DNA of 64,000 nt from Atopobiaceae bacterium (GTDB lineage: Bacteria > Actinomycetota > Coriobacteriia > Coriobacteriales > Atopobiaceae), in contig JAKVOB010000001.1 in the NCBI GenBank assembly GCA_022483015.1, positions 1,264,902-1,328,901 on the forward strand. The letters run 5' to 3'. The notes beneath the pieces were generated by a model, which saw nothing but the letters and a program-made list of their open reading frames with translations, had not been told where the DNA came from and did no database searches. Both the position numbers and the translations under genes were made by a program. This document shows positions 9,549-18,293 of the stretch, one piece after another (positions within the stretch are counted from its first letter, which is position 1; every line of letters begins with the position of its first letter).

Positions 9549-12500
9549 CCGTCCGTCCCTCCGGGGTCGGAATCGTCATCGGCCGTGTCTCCTTTAGTTT
9601 TACCCATAAGTCGGTCCAAGTCGAGAGGGACGGCCACGGGGTCCTCGCAGATGTCGTCGTCCACGGGGGTCAGCGCCCCGTGTGCCGAGAGGATCATGGT
9701 GTCGGTGTAGAGGCGGTAGCGGTTCTTGCCGGCCGTCTTCGCCTCGTAGAGCGCGGCGTCGGCCCGGGCCACGAGGTCGTCGAGCTCGATGTCGGTGTCG
9801 TGGGAGCGCACGAGGCCGATGCCGATGCAGCAGTCTATCTGGGGCACGCCCTCGATCCGCAGGCGGTTGACCTTGTCGAGGACGGTCGCGGCCTTGCCGA
9901 TGGCGTGCGTGGCGTCTCCCACGCCCACCAGGTAGACCACGAACTCGTCGCCGCCGAAGCGCGCGACGATGTCACCCGAGCGGAAGCTGCTCTTGATGCA
10001 GGCAGCGACCATCTTCAGGGCCTTGTCGCCGAAGAGGTGGCCGACCGAGTCGTTGATGGTCTTGAAGTTGTCGATGTCGATCATGAGGACGGCGTCCACG
10101 CGGGTGGGCCGGCGGCGCTGCAGGGAACGACGCATGAGCTGGAGCCCGGTCTGCTTGTTGAGGAGGCCTGTGAGCCCGTCCGTCTCGGCGATGTGGCGCA
10201 GCGCCTCCTGCTCCTCGAACTCGTTGCTGACGTCCTCGGCACGTGCGACCACGCGGGTGACCGCACCTCCCTCGTCGGCCACGCTGATGCTCTTCATGCG
10301 GTACCAGCGCCAGCCGCTCCGATGGTAGTCGGCCTGGAAGTTGAACGAGAGCGTACCGGGCGTGACGAGCGAGCGGCTGAGCATGCGCGTGAACAGCGCC
10401 AGGCTGTTGGGATGCACCGTGCGCGTGACCCAGCAGCCGTCCGAGCTGTTCAGGGTGCTTTCCGAGAAGTCGTCGATGTTCTCCTCGATGGGGGTCTTGC
10501 CCGGCTGCATGTAGTTGACCACCAGGTGGTCAGAGGGCACGTCGAGGTCGAGGGTCACGAGGTCGCTCGACTCGCTGAGGAGGCGATAGCGCTCGAAGAG
10601 CCAACGCTCGCGCTGCTTGGCCTCGACCTCCTCGGTGGCATCGACCAACGCGGCATAGCACAGGGTGCGGTCGCCGTCGGGCACGATGCTGGTGTAGACG
10701 TCGAGCCAGATGGGGGAGCCGTCCTTGCGCTTGGCGAGGATGCGGTGGCAGGCATGGTCGTACTCCTCGGGCGTGAGGGGTCCGATCGACTCCGTGAGGG
10801 TGCCCATGAAGAAGCGGGCGTCTCCCTTGGCCACCGCGTCGTCGTGGTCGACGTGCGTGTAGCCGAGCATCTCGATGCCCACGTCGTTCATGAACAGCGG
10901 GTGCGGCTTGTCCGTGATCTCGTAGACGGCGACGCCGAGGGGCACGTTCGAGACGATGTCCTCGAGCCGCCCGTTGGTGTTCTCGAGGGCGAGCCCCGCC
11001 TTGGTCTTCTCGTCGACGTCGATGAGGGTCACGACGGTGCGTGCGGGCGAGCCGTCCTCGCCCATGATCTGGGTGCGCTCGATCGTGGTCCACCGGAACG
11101 TCCCGTCGGTCATGCGAAGGCGGAGCAGGGTGGAGGGCCTCTGGTCGCCGGCCTTAATGTCGTCGACGAACCGGGCATAGGCCGGGGCGTCGTCGGGATG
11201 TATGTAGGAGGCGCCGGTCCTGCTGGCAAAGACGACGTCGGGGTCCACCTGACTTATGGCATAGCGGGAGTAGGCTGCCGATGCCGAGAAGGACCCGGTC
11301 GCATGGTTCCACTCGATGACGGCTGCCCCAGTCTGCTCCACGACGATGCGGTACTTCTCGCGGTCCTCGCTCTCGAGCGTGAGGCGGTTGTTGTCGGCGA
11401 GGGCGCGCCGGGCCTTGACCTCCTCGGTGATGTTGCGGCTGCAGGCGAGCCAGCGGTCCTCGTCGATCTGGAAGCTCGTCGTGCGGAACCACTCGTCGCG
11501 CCCGGCATAGTGCACCGGGTAGTCGACGCTGACGGGCTGGCTCGAGCTCTTCGGCCGTGTAGTGAAGCGCTCGAGCAGCTTGGCGGTCTTCTCGTCGGGG
11601 GAGGCGCCCATCCAGGTCTTGACGGCGTTCACGAGGTCATAGCTCGTGCCGATGCTCGAGGGGTTCTGCTTGGCCGCCACTACCGTGGAGGTGCCCTTGG
11701 CATAGTCCATCTCTGACACGGAGTCATAGATGGAGAAGACGGTCCTGCTGAAGTCGCGGAACTTGCGCTCGTAGGAGGACTGGCCGAGGTCGGTCGATGC
11801 GACACCCGAGCCCATCTCGGTGGCGCAGAGGAGCGTCCCCTCCTGGTGATCGAGCACGACGGGGCAGGCCTGCACGAGCAGCGGACCCGTGGGCGAGGCA
11901 TCGCTCTGGACGGCGAGGGGGACGGTGGTGCCGAATTTTGTGAGGTCGTCCATCGGACAGACCTCACATGGGGTGGTGCGGCCGAAGAGTGCCTGGTAGC
12001 AGATGTCGCCGACGAACACCCCATGCCTCTGCCTCAAGGCCGTGTTGGCGTAGAGCAGGCGGTGGGACTGGGGCTCGACCACGTAGAAGAGGTCGGTGCT
12101 GCGGTCGAGCGTCGCCAGGTAGTCCTCGTCGAGCTCCTGGCGCGAGTGCTCCATGTGCTCGTGCACGAGGACCAGCTCGAGCACGAGCGCCGCGAAGTCG
12201 AGGCGCGACAGGTCGTCTGCGGTCCAGTCGCGTGCCGACCGGCAGTCGAAGCCTATGCAGCCGCTCGTCTCCTGACCTGTGTGCTGGGGATAGAGCACGT
12301 ATGCCTGCTCCCCGTGCATGGTGTTGGTGTTCGACTCCCCGTGCCTGTCATGCGAGGCATCGTCGCAGACGATGCGGGCACCCTGGTCTGCAAGGGAGGA
12401 GAGCTGCTGGGGGAAGTTCTCCACGGCGCCGGCCGCGCTGACGCTCTGCGGGGTCGGGTCGGCGGTCGGGTCGACCCACTCGTGGATGCTCGAGATGTGC

Positions 12501-15500
12501 ATGGTGGCGGGCACGGCATCGACGATCCAGGCACGCGTGAGACCGAGTTCCTGACCGACCGCCTCGAGGGCATGCGCGAGCATGTCCTCTGCCGTCGCCG
12601 AGCGGGCGAAGAGGAGCAGGAGGCGCTCGGCGAGCGAGCGGCTGGGGGTCTCGATGGGAGGCCTCGAGGCCTCGATGCGCGGTGCGTCGGCAAGCGAGGC
12701 CGCATCGCTCGCGCAGAGCAGGAAGAGGTCGGGCTTCATGCGCATGATCGTGCTGATGTAGGTCTTGATGCCGCCCTCCGGCAGGATGGTGCGGAAGGTG
12801 AGGCAGCGTGCGTCCTCGATGCTGCCGTCGACCACGCCTGCGATGACCTGCCCCAGCTGCTCAGCATCATCGGGATGGACGTAGCGCTCGATCCAGGCGC
12901 CGGCATTCCTGCCGAGCGCGAAGGGCTCCCCCATGTCCGCGAGCCCGCTGCTGTCCGACCTGAGGGCGACTGCCGTGTCAGTGACCCAGTTGTATTCGAT
13001 GAGCTCCTGCAGGCCGTTGAGGGAGGCATCGGGCTTGGCGATCGTGTCGTGCCTGGTCGAGGTGATGTCGGTGAAGACGCACTGGACCACATGGTGCCCG
13101 TCGAGCGAGGTCGCGGACTGCATCTGGTTGTGGACCCATCCCATCGAGCCGTCTGCGCGGATCATGCGCTGGTCGAAGGCCACGACGGAGTCCTCGTGGT
13201 AGGCCTGCTCCACGCTCTCGCGGAAGAGGTGCGCGTCCTTGCCCATGATCTCTGTGAGGGATTCCGGCATCGCCAGGTGCCGCCTGAGCCAGTCGGCATC
13301 CGGCCAGCCGCCCATCTTCCAGGCTGCCTGGTTGCACATGATGAGGTCGAACGCGCCATCCTCGTTGGGGAGGAGCTCGATGATGCCGCAGGGCACGGAG
13401 TCGAACATGTGCTCGAGGAAGGTACCCTGGCGCTCGAGCTTGTCGGTCTGCTTCTTGAGTGCCTGCTCGTTGGCCACCTGTTGGTCTATGTCGAGGTAGA
13501 TGTTCGCGACCTCGGTCGCCCCCTGGCCTGTGTGCGTGGCCCGGCCGGTGATCTGCAGCCACTGCCATCCACCACCCTTGAGCATGTGGCGGCAGCGGAC
13601 GGTGTGGAGGTGCTCGGGGTCCTTGAGGACCTCCTCGATGTAGGTGGAGAAGGCCTCCTGGTCGTCGGGGTGGAAGGCCTGGGTGATGTCATCCGAGAAG
13701 CGCTCCCGGTACTCGTCGGTGGTGAAGCCGAACATGCCTGCGGTCGAGACGCTGAAGAACGTCTCGCTCGTCGTCGTGCCGTCATGGTCGAAGTAGGCGA
13801 TGCCGCCGGGGAGCGTGGACATCACGAAGGTGAGGTCCTGCGAGAGCTTGGTGTTCTTCTCGAGAAGCACCGTCTGCTCGGTGATGTTGTCTATCGAGAG
13901 GTAGTAGATGTGCTGGTTCATGTTGTGCGAGAGGTAGCGGACCCACACGCGGAGCCAGACGGGGTCGCCTCCGGTGCGCAGGGGCATGACCTTGATCTTG
14001 CATGCTGCCTGGTCGCCGCTGGCACGGGTGGCTTCGAGCGCGTCCCTGAGGGTGGCGCGGCTCTCGGGCTCGACCGCGCCGAACAGGTGGAGCGCGTGGC
14101 CGGCGAACTCGTCCGCGGTGGTGCCCAAGGTCTCGTAGAAGCGGTCGTTGGTGCGGAGCACCTCGAGGTTGTCGCCGTCGTCCTCGACGATGGCCGCCCC
14201 GCCCACGAAGCTGTTGAACAGGAGCGTCGACTGGGTGGATGCGTCGAGGAAGTCGGCGGCGCCCTTGATGTCGATCGAGGTGTCGATGGCGGTGGTGCGG
14301 TCGATGTCGGGAAGCGTGCGGGGGAGCTTCTCGAAGTCTGCCACCGGGACGGGCTTCGAGAAGAGGAAGCCCTGCATGAGGGTGCAGCCGATGCTCTTGA
14401 GGAACTCCGCCTGCTCCTTGGTCTCGACACCCTCGGCCAGGACGCGTGCCTTGAGCCAATGCGCCATGCGCACCACGGAGCCCAGGATGGAGCCGCCGCG
14501 ACTGCTGGTGTGGCTCTCCATCACGAAGCCGCGGTCGAGCTTGAGGCAGCTCACGCGCACGTCCTTGAGCATGTTGAGCGACGAGAAGCCGCTGCCGAAG
14601 TCATCCATCTCCATGGAGAAGCCCCGGTCGTGGAACTCGTTCACGATGCTCACGAGGTGGCCTGGGTCGTCCATGTAGGCGGACTCGGTGATCTCGAGGT
14701 GGAGGAGGTCGCGCGGTATCCCGTATTTGTCGGTGAGGTCGCAGATCGTGTCGACGAGGTGCTCGTCGTAGCAGTCGTAGCGCGAGATGTTGACCGAGAT
14801 GGGCAGGTCGGGCCTGCCCTCGGTGCGCCAACGGGCCAGGAGCATGCAGGTCTGCTCCCACATGTACTTGTCGAGGTGGGTGATGAAGCCGTTGCGCTCG
14901 AAGATGGGGATGAAGTCGTTGGGCGGCACGATCCCCTTCTTGGGGTGCTTCCACCTCACGAGCGCCTCGGCGCCGCTCATCTCGCCACGGACGTAGTCGT
15001 ACTGGGGCTGGAGGTAGACCAGGAACTCCCCGCGGTCGAGGGCGCCGGCCATCTCGCTCACGACCTCCTGCTCGTGGATGAGCCCGGCGCGCATGGAGTC
15101 GTCATAAACGGCGTAGCGATGGGAGTAGTCGGACTTGACCGAGCGGAGCGCCAGGAGGGCGCGGTCGCACATGAGCTCGGCGTCGATGTCGACGTCGTCG
15201 ACCATGTAGATGCCGGCACGCGGCGAGAACGAGAAGGTCGCCTGGTGGGAGGCCAGGCTCTTGGTGACGAGGTTGATGAAGGGCTTGGCATCGAAGTCCT
15301 CCGATGGCAGGCAGAAGGCGAAGTTGTCGGCCTCGAGCCTGCCGGCCACGCAGAGCTCCTCGTCGTAGCGGCGCGAGACGATGAGTCCCATGGTGCGCAG
15401 GAGCCGGTCGCCCTCGTGGGTGCCGAAGACGTCGTTGTAGACCTTGAAGCGGTCGATGTCCCAGCGCACGATGCAGAAGTGCACGTCGGGATGGGCCCGC

Positions 15501-16030
15501 ACGAGCTCGGTCGTCGACTCATAGAACCCGCTGGCGTTGAGCAGCCCCGTCTTGCCGTCGATGCGCGTGGCCTTGATGCGTCGGGCCTGCTGGGCGAGGC
15601 GGGCCTCGTAGAGGCGGTTCTTCTCGGAGACGCGCACGAGCTCCGCGCGGGCGATGGTGTTGCGCACGCGGCGGAGAAGCACCTGCGTGTTGAAGGGCTT
15701 GCTCACGAGGTCGGCTGCGCCGAGGTCGAGGGCATGGATCTGGTCGGCCTCGTCCTCGCTCGACGTGATCACGACGACGGGGATGCCGGCGAGCCGCTCG
15801 TTGTCCTGCATCTTGGCGAGGACCCCGAATCCGTCGAGTTCGGGCATCATGATGTCGAGAAGCACGCAGGCGACGTCGTCATGGACCTTGAGCTGGTCGA
15901 GGACCTCGCGGCCGTTCTTCGCGAGCAGCACGTCATACTCGCTCGAGAAGATCTTCTCGAGCAGGGCACGGTTGGCGAACGTGTCGTCAGCGATGAGGAT
16001 GGTGCTGCGGTCGGAGGTCCCTGGCATCAT
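9545..16030 (-). CDS. Multidomain c-di-GMP signalling protein: REC-GGDEF*-EAL-PAS/GAF array-GGDEF
   Basis: This 2161-residue cytoplasmic regulator starts with a receiver domain (1-125: acidic pair D15/D16, phospho-acceptor D59 in LLDIMMPELDG, K111). A degenerate GGDEF domain (~155-320) has RLEADNF in place of GGDEF. The EAL domain (~335-575) keeps EALVRW, EITESAY, DDFGSGFSSL and EGVET, so phosphodiesterase activity is plausible. Some six to eight PAS-like modules and a GAF-like segment (~1110-1250) follow. One PAS, near 1310-1340, carries paired cysteines in TTPCEVCPMDDL. The C-terminal GGDEF (~1930-2110) has an intact GGDEF near 2025 and an inhibitory RxxD site (RSGD) five residues before it. 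It could therefore both make and break c-di-GMP. ATGs at 16030 and 16027 are both possible starts. It overlaps the genes on either side. Confidence 0.9.
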   Translation of the reverse strand: MMPGTSDRSTILIADDTFANRALLEKIFSSEYDVLLAKNGREVLDQLKVHDDVACVLLDIMMPELDGFGVLAKMQDNERLAGIPVVVITSSEDEADQIHALDLGAADLVSKPFNTQVLLRRVRNTIARAELVRVSEKNRLYEARLAQQARRIKATRIDGKTGLLNASGFYESTTELVRAHPDVHFCIVRWDIDRFKVYNDVFGTHEGDRLLRTMGLIVSRRYDEELCVAGRLEADNFAFCLPSEDFDAKPFINLVTKSLASHQATFSFSPRAGIYMVDDVDIDAELMCDRALLALRSVKSDYSHRYAVYDDSMRAGLIHEQEVVSEMAGALDRGEFLVYLQPQYDYVRGEMSGAEALVRWKHPKKGIVPPNDFIPIFERNGFITHLDKYMWEQTCMLLARWRTEGRPDLPISVNISRYDCYDEHLVDTICDLTDKYGIPRDLLHLEITESAYMDDPGHLVSIVNEFHDRGFSMEMDDFGSGFSSLNMLKDVRVSCLKLDRGFVMESHTSSRGGSILGSVVRMAHWLKARVLAEGVETKEQAEFLKSIGCTLMQGFLFSKPVPVADFEKLPRTLPDIDRTTAIDTSIDIKGAADFLDASTQSTLLFNSFVGGAAIVEDDGDNLEVLRTNDRFYETLGTTADEFAGHALHLFGAVEPESRATLRDALEATRASGDQAACKIKVMPLRTGGDPVWLRVWVRYLSHNMNQHIYYLSIDNITEQTVLLEKNTKLSQDLTFVMSTLPGGIAYFDHDGTTTSETFFSVSTAGMFGFTTDEYRERFSDDITQAFHPDDQEAFSTYIEEVLKDPEHLHTVRCRHMLKGGGWQWLQITGRATHTGQGATEVANIYLDIDQQVANEQALKKQTDKLERQGTFLEHMFDSVPCGIIELLPNEDGAFDLIMCNQAAWKMGGWPDADWLRRHLAMPESLTEIMGKDAHLFRESVEQAYHEDSVVAFDQRMIRADGSMGWVHNQMQSATSLDGHHVVQCVFTDITSTRHDTIAKPDASLNGLQELIEYNWVTDTAVALRSDSSGLADMGEPFALGRNAGAWIERYVHPDDAEQLGQVIAGVVDGSIEDARCLTFRTILPEGGIKTYISTIMRMKPDLFLLCASDAASLADAPRIEASRPPIETPSRSLAERLLLLFARSATAEDMLAHALEAVGQELGLTRAWIVDAVPATMHISSIHEWVDPTADPTPQSVSAAGAVENFPQQLSSLADQGARIVCDDASHDRHGESNTNTMHGEQAYVLYPQHTGQETSGCIGFDCRSARDWTADDLSRLDFAALVLELVLVHEHMEHSRQELDEDYLATLDRSTDLFYVVEPQSHRLLYANTALRQRHGVFVGDICYQALFGRTTPCEVCPMDDLTKFGTTVPLAVQSDASPTGPLLVQACPVVLDHQEGTLLCATEMGSGVASTDLGQSSYERKFRDFSRTVFSIYDSVSEMDYAKGTSTVVAAKQNPSSIGTSYDLVNAVKTWMGASPDEKTAKLLERFTTRPKSSSQPVSVDYPVHYAGRDEWFRTTSFQIDEDRWLACSRNITEEVKARRALADNNRLTLESEDREKYRIVVEQTGAAVIEWNHATGSFSASAAYSRYAISQVDPDVVFASRTGASYIHPDDAPAYARFVDDIKAGDQRPSTLLRLRMTDGTFRWTTIERTQIMGEDGSPARTVVTLIDVDEKTKAGLALENTNGRLEDIVSNVPLGVAVYEITDKPHPLFMNDVGIEMLGYTHVDHDDAVAKGDARFFMGTLTESIGPLTPEEYDHACHRILAKRKDGSPIWLDVYTSIVPDGDRTLCYAALVDATEEVEAKQRERWLFERYRLLSESSDLVTLDLDVPSDHLVVNYMQPGKTPIEENIDDFSESTLNSSDGCWVTRTVHPNSLALFTRMLSRSLVTPGTLSFNFQADYHRSGWRWYRMKSISVADEGGAVTRVVARAEDVSNEFEEQEALRHIAETDGLTGLLNKQTGLQLMRRSLQRRRPTRVDAVLMIDIDNFKTINDSVGHLFGDKALKMVAACIKSSFRSGDIVARFGGDEFVVYLVGVGDATHAIGKAATVLDKVNRLRIEGVPQIDCCIGIGLVRSHDTDIELDDLVARADAALYEAKTAGKNRYRLYTDTMILSAHGALTPVDDDICEDPVAVPLDLDRLMGKTKGDTADDDSDPGGTDG

Positions 16031-16404
16031 GCCCCCTTGTCCTCGGACGCGGCCCTGATGGCGGCGACGGCGCGCCGATAGGCGTCGGCGAAGGCATCGA
16101 AGAGCCTGGTCACGTCCGCATCCTGGGGGGTGCGGACCGCACGGGGGCGCAGGAGGTCGGCAAGCTCCGCGGAGGCGAGGTAGAGGTCGTGCATGTCGGT
16201 GTTGCCCGAGGAACCCTTGACCTCGTGCACCACCGCGAAGAGGGCGTCGAGGTCGTGGGAGTCATAGGCAGCCTGTGCGCGGTCGAGGGCATCCTCCTTG
16301 AGGAACTCGGCGAGGACCTCCTCGTAGAGCGCGGAGTCCCCGAGGAAGCGCTCGACGCCGTGGGCATAGTCGATGCCACCCTGTTCGAGAAGAATCGTGT
16401 CCAT
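16027..16404 (-). CDS. HPt domain phosphotransfer protein
   Basis: This 125-residue protein is essentially one histidine phosphotransfer domain. The phosphorylatable His is residue 60 in VVHEVKGSSGN, the H-x-[VIL]-K-G signature. It is all-helical by appearance and has no kinase core. It would relay phosphate between an unseen hybrid histidine kinase and a receiver, most obviously the receiver at the N-terminus of the next gene, which it overlaps by 4 bp. I chose the ATG at 16404 because an AAGGGGG ribosome site precedes it; an ATG at 16446 lacks one. It is the first gene of the pilus/c-di-GMP operon. No kinase gene is visible in the window. Confidence 0.85.
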   Translation of the reverse strand: MDTILLEQGGIDYAHGVERFLGDSALYEEVLAEFLKEDALDRAQAAYDSHDLDALFAVVHEVKGSSGNTDMHDLYLASAELADLLRPRAVRTPQDADVTRLFDAFADAYRRAVAAIRAASEDKGA

Positions 16405-16640
16405 CGTGGAACCCCCTTGCGCCGCCGTGTGTCCAGGAAGGGCCAACCTCTGGTATGCAAGTCAGATTCTATCCGCGATGGCCCGTCGCAAACATGGCGG
16501 GGCCGGTCTTTTGGGGGAGGAGTCCCTTTGGGCTGGTAGACGGTCGGATGGCTTGGGGTGTGAGGGGCATGCGGCCCTGTGCCTGCAGGTGCATGTGGGT
16601 GCGGGCGGGTCGTTCCTCTCCACAGATGGGAGGACGCCGC

Positions 16641-16668
16641 TTGTCTGGGGGCGCATCCGTGCTATCAT
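16641..16668 (+). promoter_or_regulatory. Putative sigma-A promoter for infC-rpmI-rplT
   Basis: A TTGTCT -35 box at 16641-16646 and a TATCAT -10 box at 16663-16668 are separated by 16 bp. Transcription would start near 16675, leaving a leader of about 190 nt before infC. The interval 16405-16640 between the HPt start and this promoter shows no convincing gene. Confidence 0.5.
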
Positions 16669-16678
16669 GACACCCGTT

Positions 16679-16833
16679 GTGACCGCGAGGTCACTCCCAA
16701 GCGGGCCGGAACGCGAGGCCCCACCTGCACGGCGCCATTCGGCTGCTGTCTGGTCAGACAAAGGAACAGCAGCCCCTCAGGGCTCCTCCTCGACTCTTGC
16801 CGGATGTCTGCCATGTGCGACGTCCGGTTTTTT
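16679..16833 (+). promoter_or_regulatory. Structured infC leader with attenuator-like terminator
   Basis: Three structures can be read in order. First is GTGACC-GCGA-GGTCAC at 16679-16694, a stem with a GNRA-type loop. Second is a 9-bp long-range stem, GGCTGCTGT (16741-16749) with ACAGCAGCC (16766-16774). Its 3' arm also overlaps an alternative AGCCC/GGGCT hairpin. Third is an intrinsic-terminator-like hairpin, CCGGATGT (16800-16807) with ACGTCCGG (16820-16827), followed by six T (16828-16833). A terminator just before infC is typical of autoregulated infC-rpmI-rplT leaders, for example L20-controlled ones in Firmicutes. Control by L20 here is inference. Confidence 0.6.
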
Positions 16834-16866
16834 CATGCGGCGCGAAGGCGTCGCCGAGAGAGGAAG

Positions 16867-17448
16867 GTGTCCAAGATAGCAAAGCCCGAAGGTCCCCGTA
16901 TCAATGGGGAGATCACAGCACGCACCTGCCGCCTGATCGGTGTCGATGGGTCCCAGCTGGGGCTCTTTGGCATCCATGACGCACAGCGCGTGGCCGATGA
17001 CCAGGACCTCGACCTTGTCGAGATCGCGCCGAACGCAGACCCTCCCGTCTGCAAGGTCATGGACTACGGCAAGTACAGGTACGAGCAGGCTCAGAAGGCC
17101 AAGCAGGCCCGCAAGAACCAGGTCAAGGTCGAGATCAAGGAAATGAAGTTCCGACCCAAGATCGACGTCGGTGACTACGAGACCAAGAAGGGCCACGTCC
17201 TGCGCTTCCTCAGGAAGGGCGCCCGCGTCAAGGTCACGATCATGTTCCGTGGCCGCGAGATGGCTCATCCCGAGCAGGGTCTGAACGTGCTCGAGCGCCT
17301 GGCCAAGGACCTCGAGCCCTATGCAACCGTGGAATCCCAGCCCAAGATGGAGGGTCGCAACATGCACATGCTGATGGCCCCCATAAAGGGTGCCTTCGAT
17401 GATGAGAAGGCGCCTGAGGGCGAGGACAAGGATACGAAGGAGAACTAG
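16867..17448 (+). CDS. infC: Translation initiation factor IF-3
   Basis: IF-3 binds the 30S subunit and enforces correct start codon and initiator tRNA choice. The 193-residue product shows the N-terminal domain ([17 protein letters not shown]) and the linker region ending near DYGKYRYEQ. The C-terminal domain contains [35 protein letters not shown] and the HMLMAP end. An acidic/Lys tail ([14 protein letters not shown]) extends it beyond the usual ~175. I chose the GTG at 16867, which gives [14 protein letters not shown] and has AGAGAGGAAG just upstream. An in-frame ATG at 16813 sits inside the leader terminator and is unlikely. A non-ATG start is common for infC. The gene is followed at once by rpmI. 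Confidence 0.93.
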   Translation: MSKIAKPEGPRINGEITARTCRLIGVDGSQLGLFGIHDAQRVADDQDLDLVEIAPNADPPVCKVMDYGKYRYEQAQKAKQARKNQVKVEIKEMKFRPKIDVGDYETKKGHVLRFLRKGARVKVTIMFRGREMAHPEQGLNVLERLAKDLEPYATVESQPKMEGRNMHMLMAPIKGAFDDEKAPEGEDKDTKEN

Positions 17449-17449
17449 C

Positions 17450-17644
17450 ATGCCCAAGATGAAGACGCACAAGGGTACGGCCAAGCGCTTCCGCCGCACC
17501 GGCACCGGCAAGATTATGCGTGCCAAGGCGTTCAAGAGCCACATCCTCACCAAGAAGAGCCCCAAGCGCATCCGTGGCTTCCGCCAGGAGACGACCTTGG
17601 CCCATTCCGACGAGAAGGTCATCTCTTCCCGTCTCGGCAAGTAG
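17450..17644 (+). CDS. rpmI: 50S ribosomal protein L35
   Basis: This 64-residue basic protein begins [20 protein letters not shown] and contains the L35 signature [19 protein letters not shown], which is full family length. It starts one base after the infC stop codon, and the upstream GAAGGAG inside the infC 3' end serves as ribosome site. It is cotranscribed with infC and rplT, the standard bacterial order. Confidence 0.97.
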   Translation: MPKMKTHKGTAKRFRRTGTGKIMRAKAFKSHILTKKSPKRIRGFRQETTLAHSDEKVISSRLGK

Positions 17645-17689
17645 CGCGCAAGAGCGCCATATCCGCACATTCCTAGGAGTTGATTTCTC

Positions 17690-18055
17690 ATGGCACGAGT
17701 CAAGCGCGCAGTCGCAGCTAAGAAGAAGCGTCGCACCGTCGTCGAGCGTTCGAAGGGGTACTACGGCACCAGCTCTCGTACGTATCGCGGCATGAAGGAG
17801 CAGGTCCAGCACTCGCTCCAGTACCAGTATCGTGACCGTCGCAACAAGAAGCGCGACATCCGCAAGCTCTGGATCCAGCGCATCAATGCTGCCGCCCGCG
17901 TGAACGGCATGAGCTACTCGACCTTCATGCACGGCCTGAAGCTTGCCGGCGTCGAGCTCGACCGCAAGGTCCTCTCGCAGATCGCCTACGAGGACCCCTC
18001 GAGCTTCGCCGACCTCGCCAAGGTCGCGCAGAAGGCGGTCGACGAGGCCAAGTAG
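17690..18055 (+). CDS. rplT: 50S ribosomal protein L20
   Basis: This 121-residue protein starts MARVKRAVAAKKKRRTVVER and carries the L20 motifs GYYGTSSRTYR, YRDRRNKKRDIRKLWIQRIN and ARVNGMSYS. It assembles early onto 23S rRNA and in many bacteria represses its own operon through the infC leader. A leader hairpin fitting that role lies at 16800-16833. It lies 45 bp after rpmI with an AGGAG ribosome site, and a strong terminator follows 27 bp later. Confidence 0.97.
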   Translation: MARVKRAVAAKKKRRTVVERSKGYYGTSSRTYRGMKEQVQHSLQYQYRDRRNKKRDIRKLWIQRINAAARVNGMSYSTFMHGLKLAGVELDRKVLSQIAYEDPSSFADLAKVAQKAVDEAK

Positions 18056-18082
18056 CCTCCGTCACCAAGGGACGTCATGTCA

Positions 18083-18118
18083 GGGGGCCGCGCATCGAGA
18101 GGTGCGTGGCCCCCTTCT
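18083..18118 (+). terminator. Terminator of infC-rpmI-rplT
   Basis: A 12-bp GC-rich stem pairs GGGGGCCGCGCA (18083-18094) with TGCGTGGCCCCC (18103-18114), with one G-T pair and an 8-nt loop, followed by a short TT-containing tail. It stands directly after rplT. Confidence 0.75.
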
Positions 18119-18130
18119 CGTGCGTGGGGT

Positions 18131-18274
18131 GCCAGGGTCGATACGCGCAGGCAACGCAGGCAGGCGGGCATGTTGCCTGGCGATGGTGACCGGCGGGGCC
18201 CGTCAGGTCCGGTGCCAGGGTCGATATGCGCAGGCAACGCAGGTTGGCTGGCACGTTGCCTGGCAATGGTGACC
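18131..18274 (-). repeat. Repeat cluster A: two 61-bp palindromic units, 83-bp period
   Basis: Units at 18131-18191 and 18214-18274 are reverse-complement members of the family seen in clusters B, C and D. The inner arms CAGGCAACG and a GTTGCCTG-type arm are kept, while the outer arm has drifted (GGGTCGAT against GGTGACC). The spacing of 83 bp is the same as in all other clusters. The cluster lies between the rplT terminator and the 3' end of the TagO-type gene. Confidence 0.85.
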
Positions 18275-18293
18275 GAGAAGGACGTCCTGGCGG

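Noticed and set aside
11846-16081. A 1411-codon open frame on the plus strand
   Set aside because: It is fully antisense to the c-di-GMP protein gene, has a His/Val/Glu/Leu-rich composition typical of shadow frames in GC-rich DNA, and shows no domain.
16579-16866. Longer N-terminus for IF-3 (starting at 16579 or 16813)
   Set aside because: The extra codons cover the promoter-proximal leader and the terminator hairpin, and IF-3 homology starts at [13 protein letters not shown].
17986-18293. C-terminal extension of the TagO-type protein into the repeat cluster and rplT
   Set aside because: The extension is low-complexity Arg/Pro/Gly sequence and antisense to rplT. A one-base correction gives a natural end at 18294.
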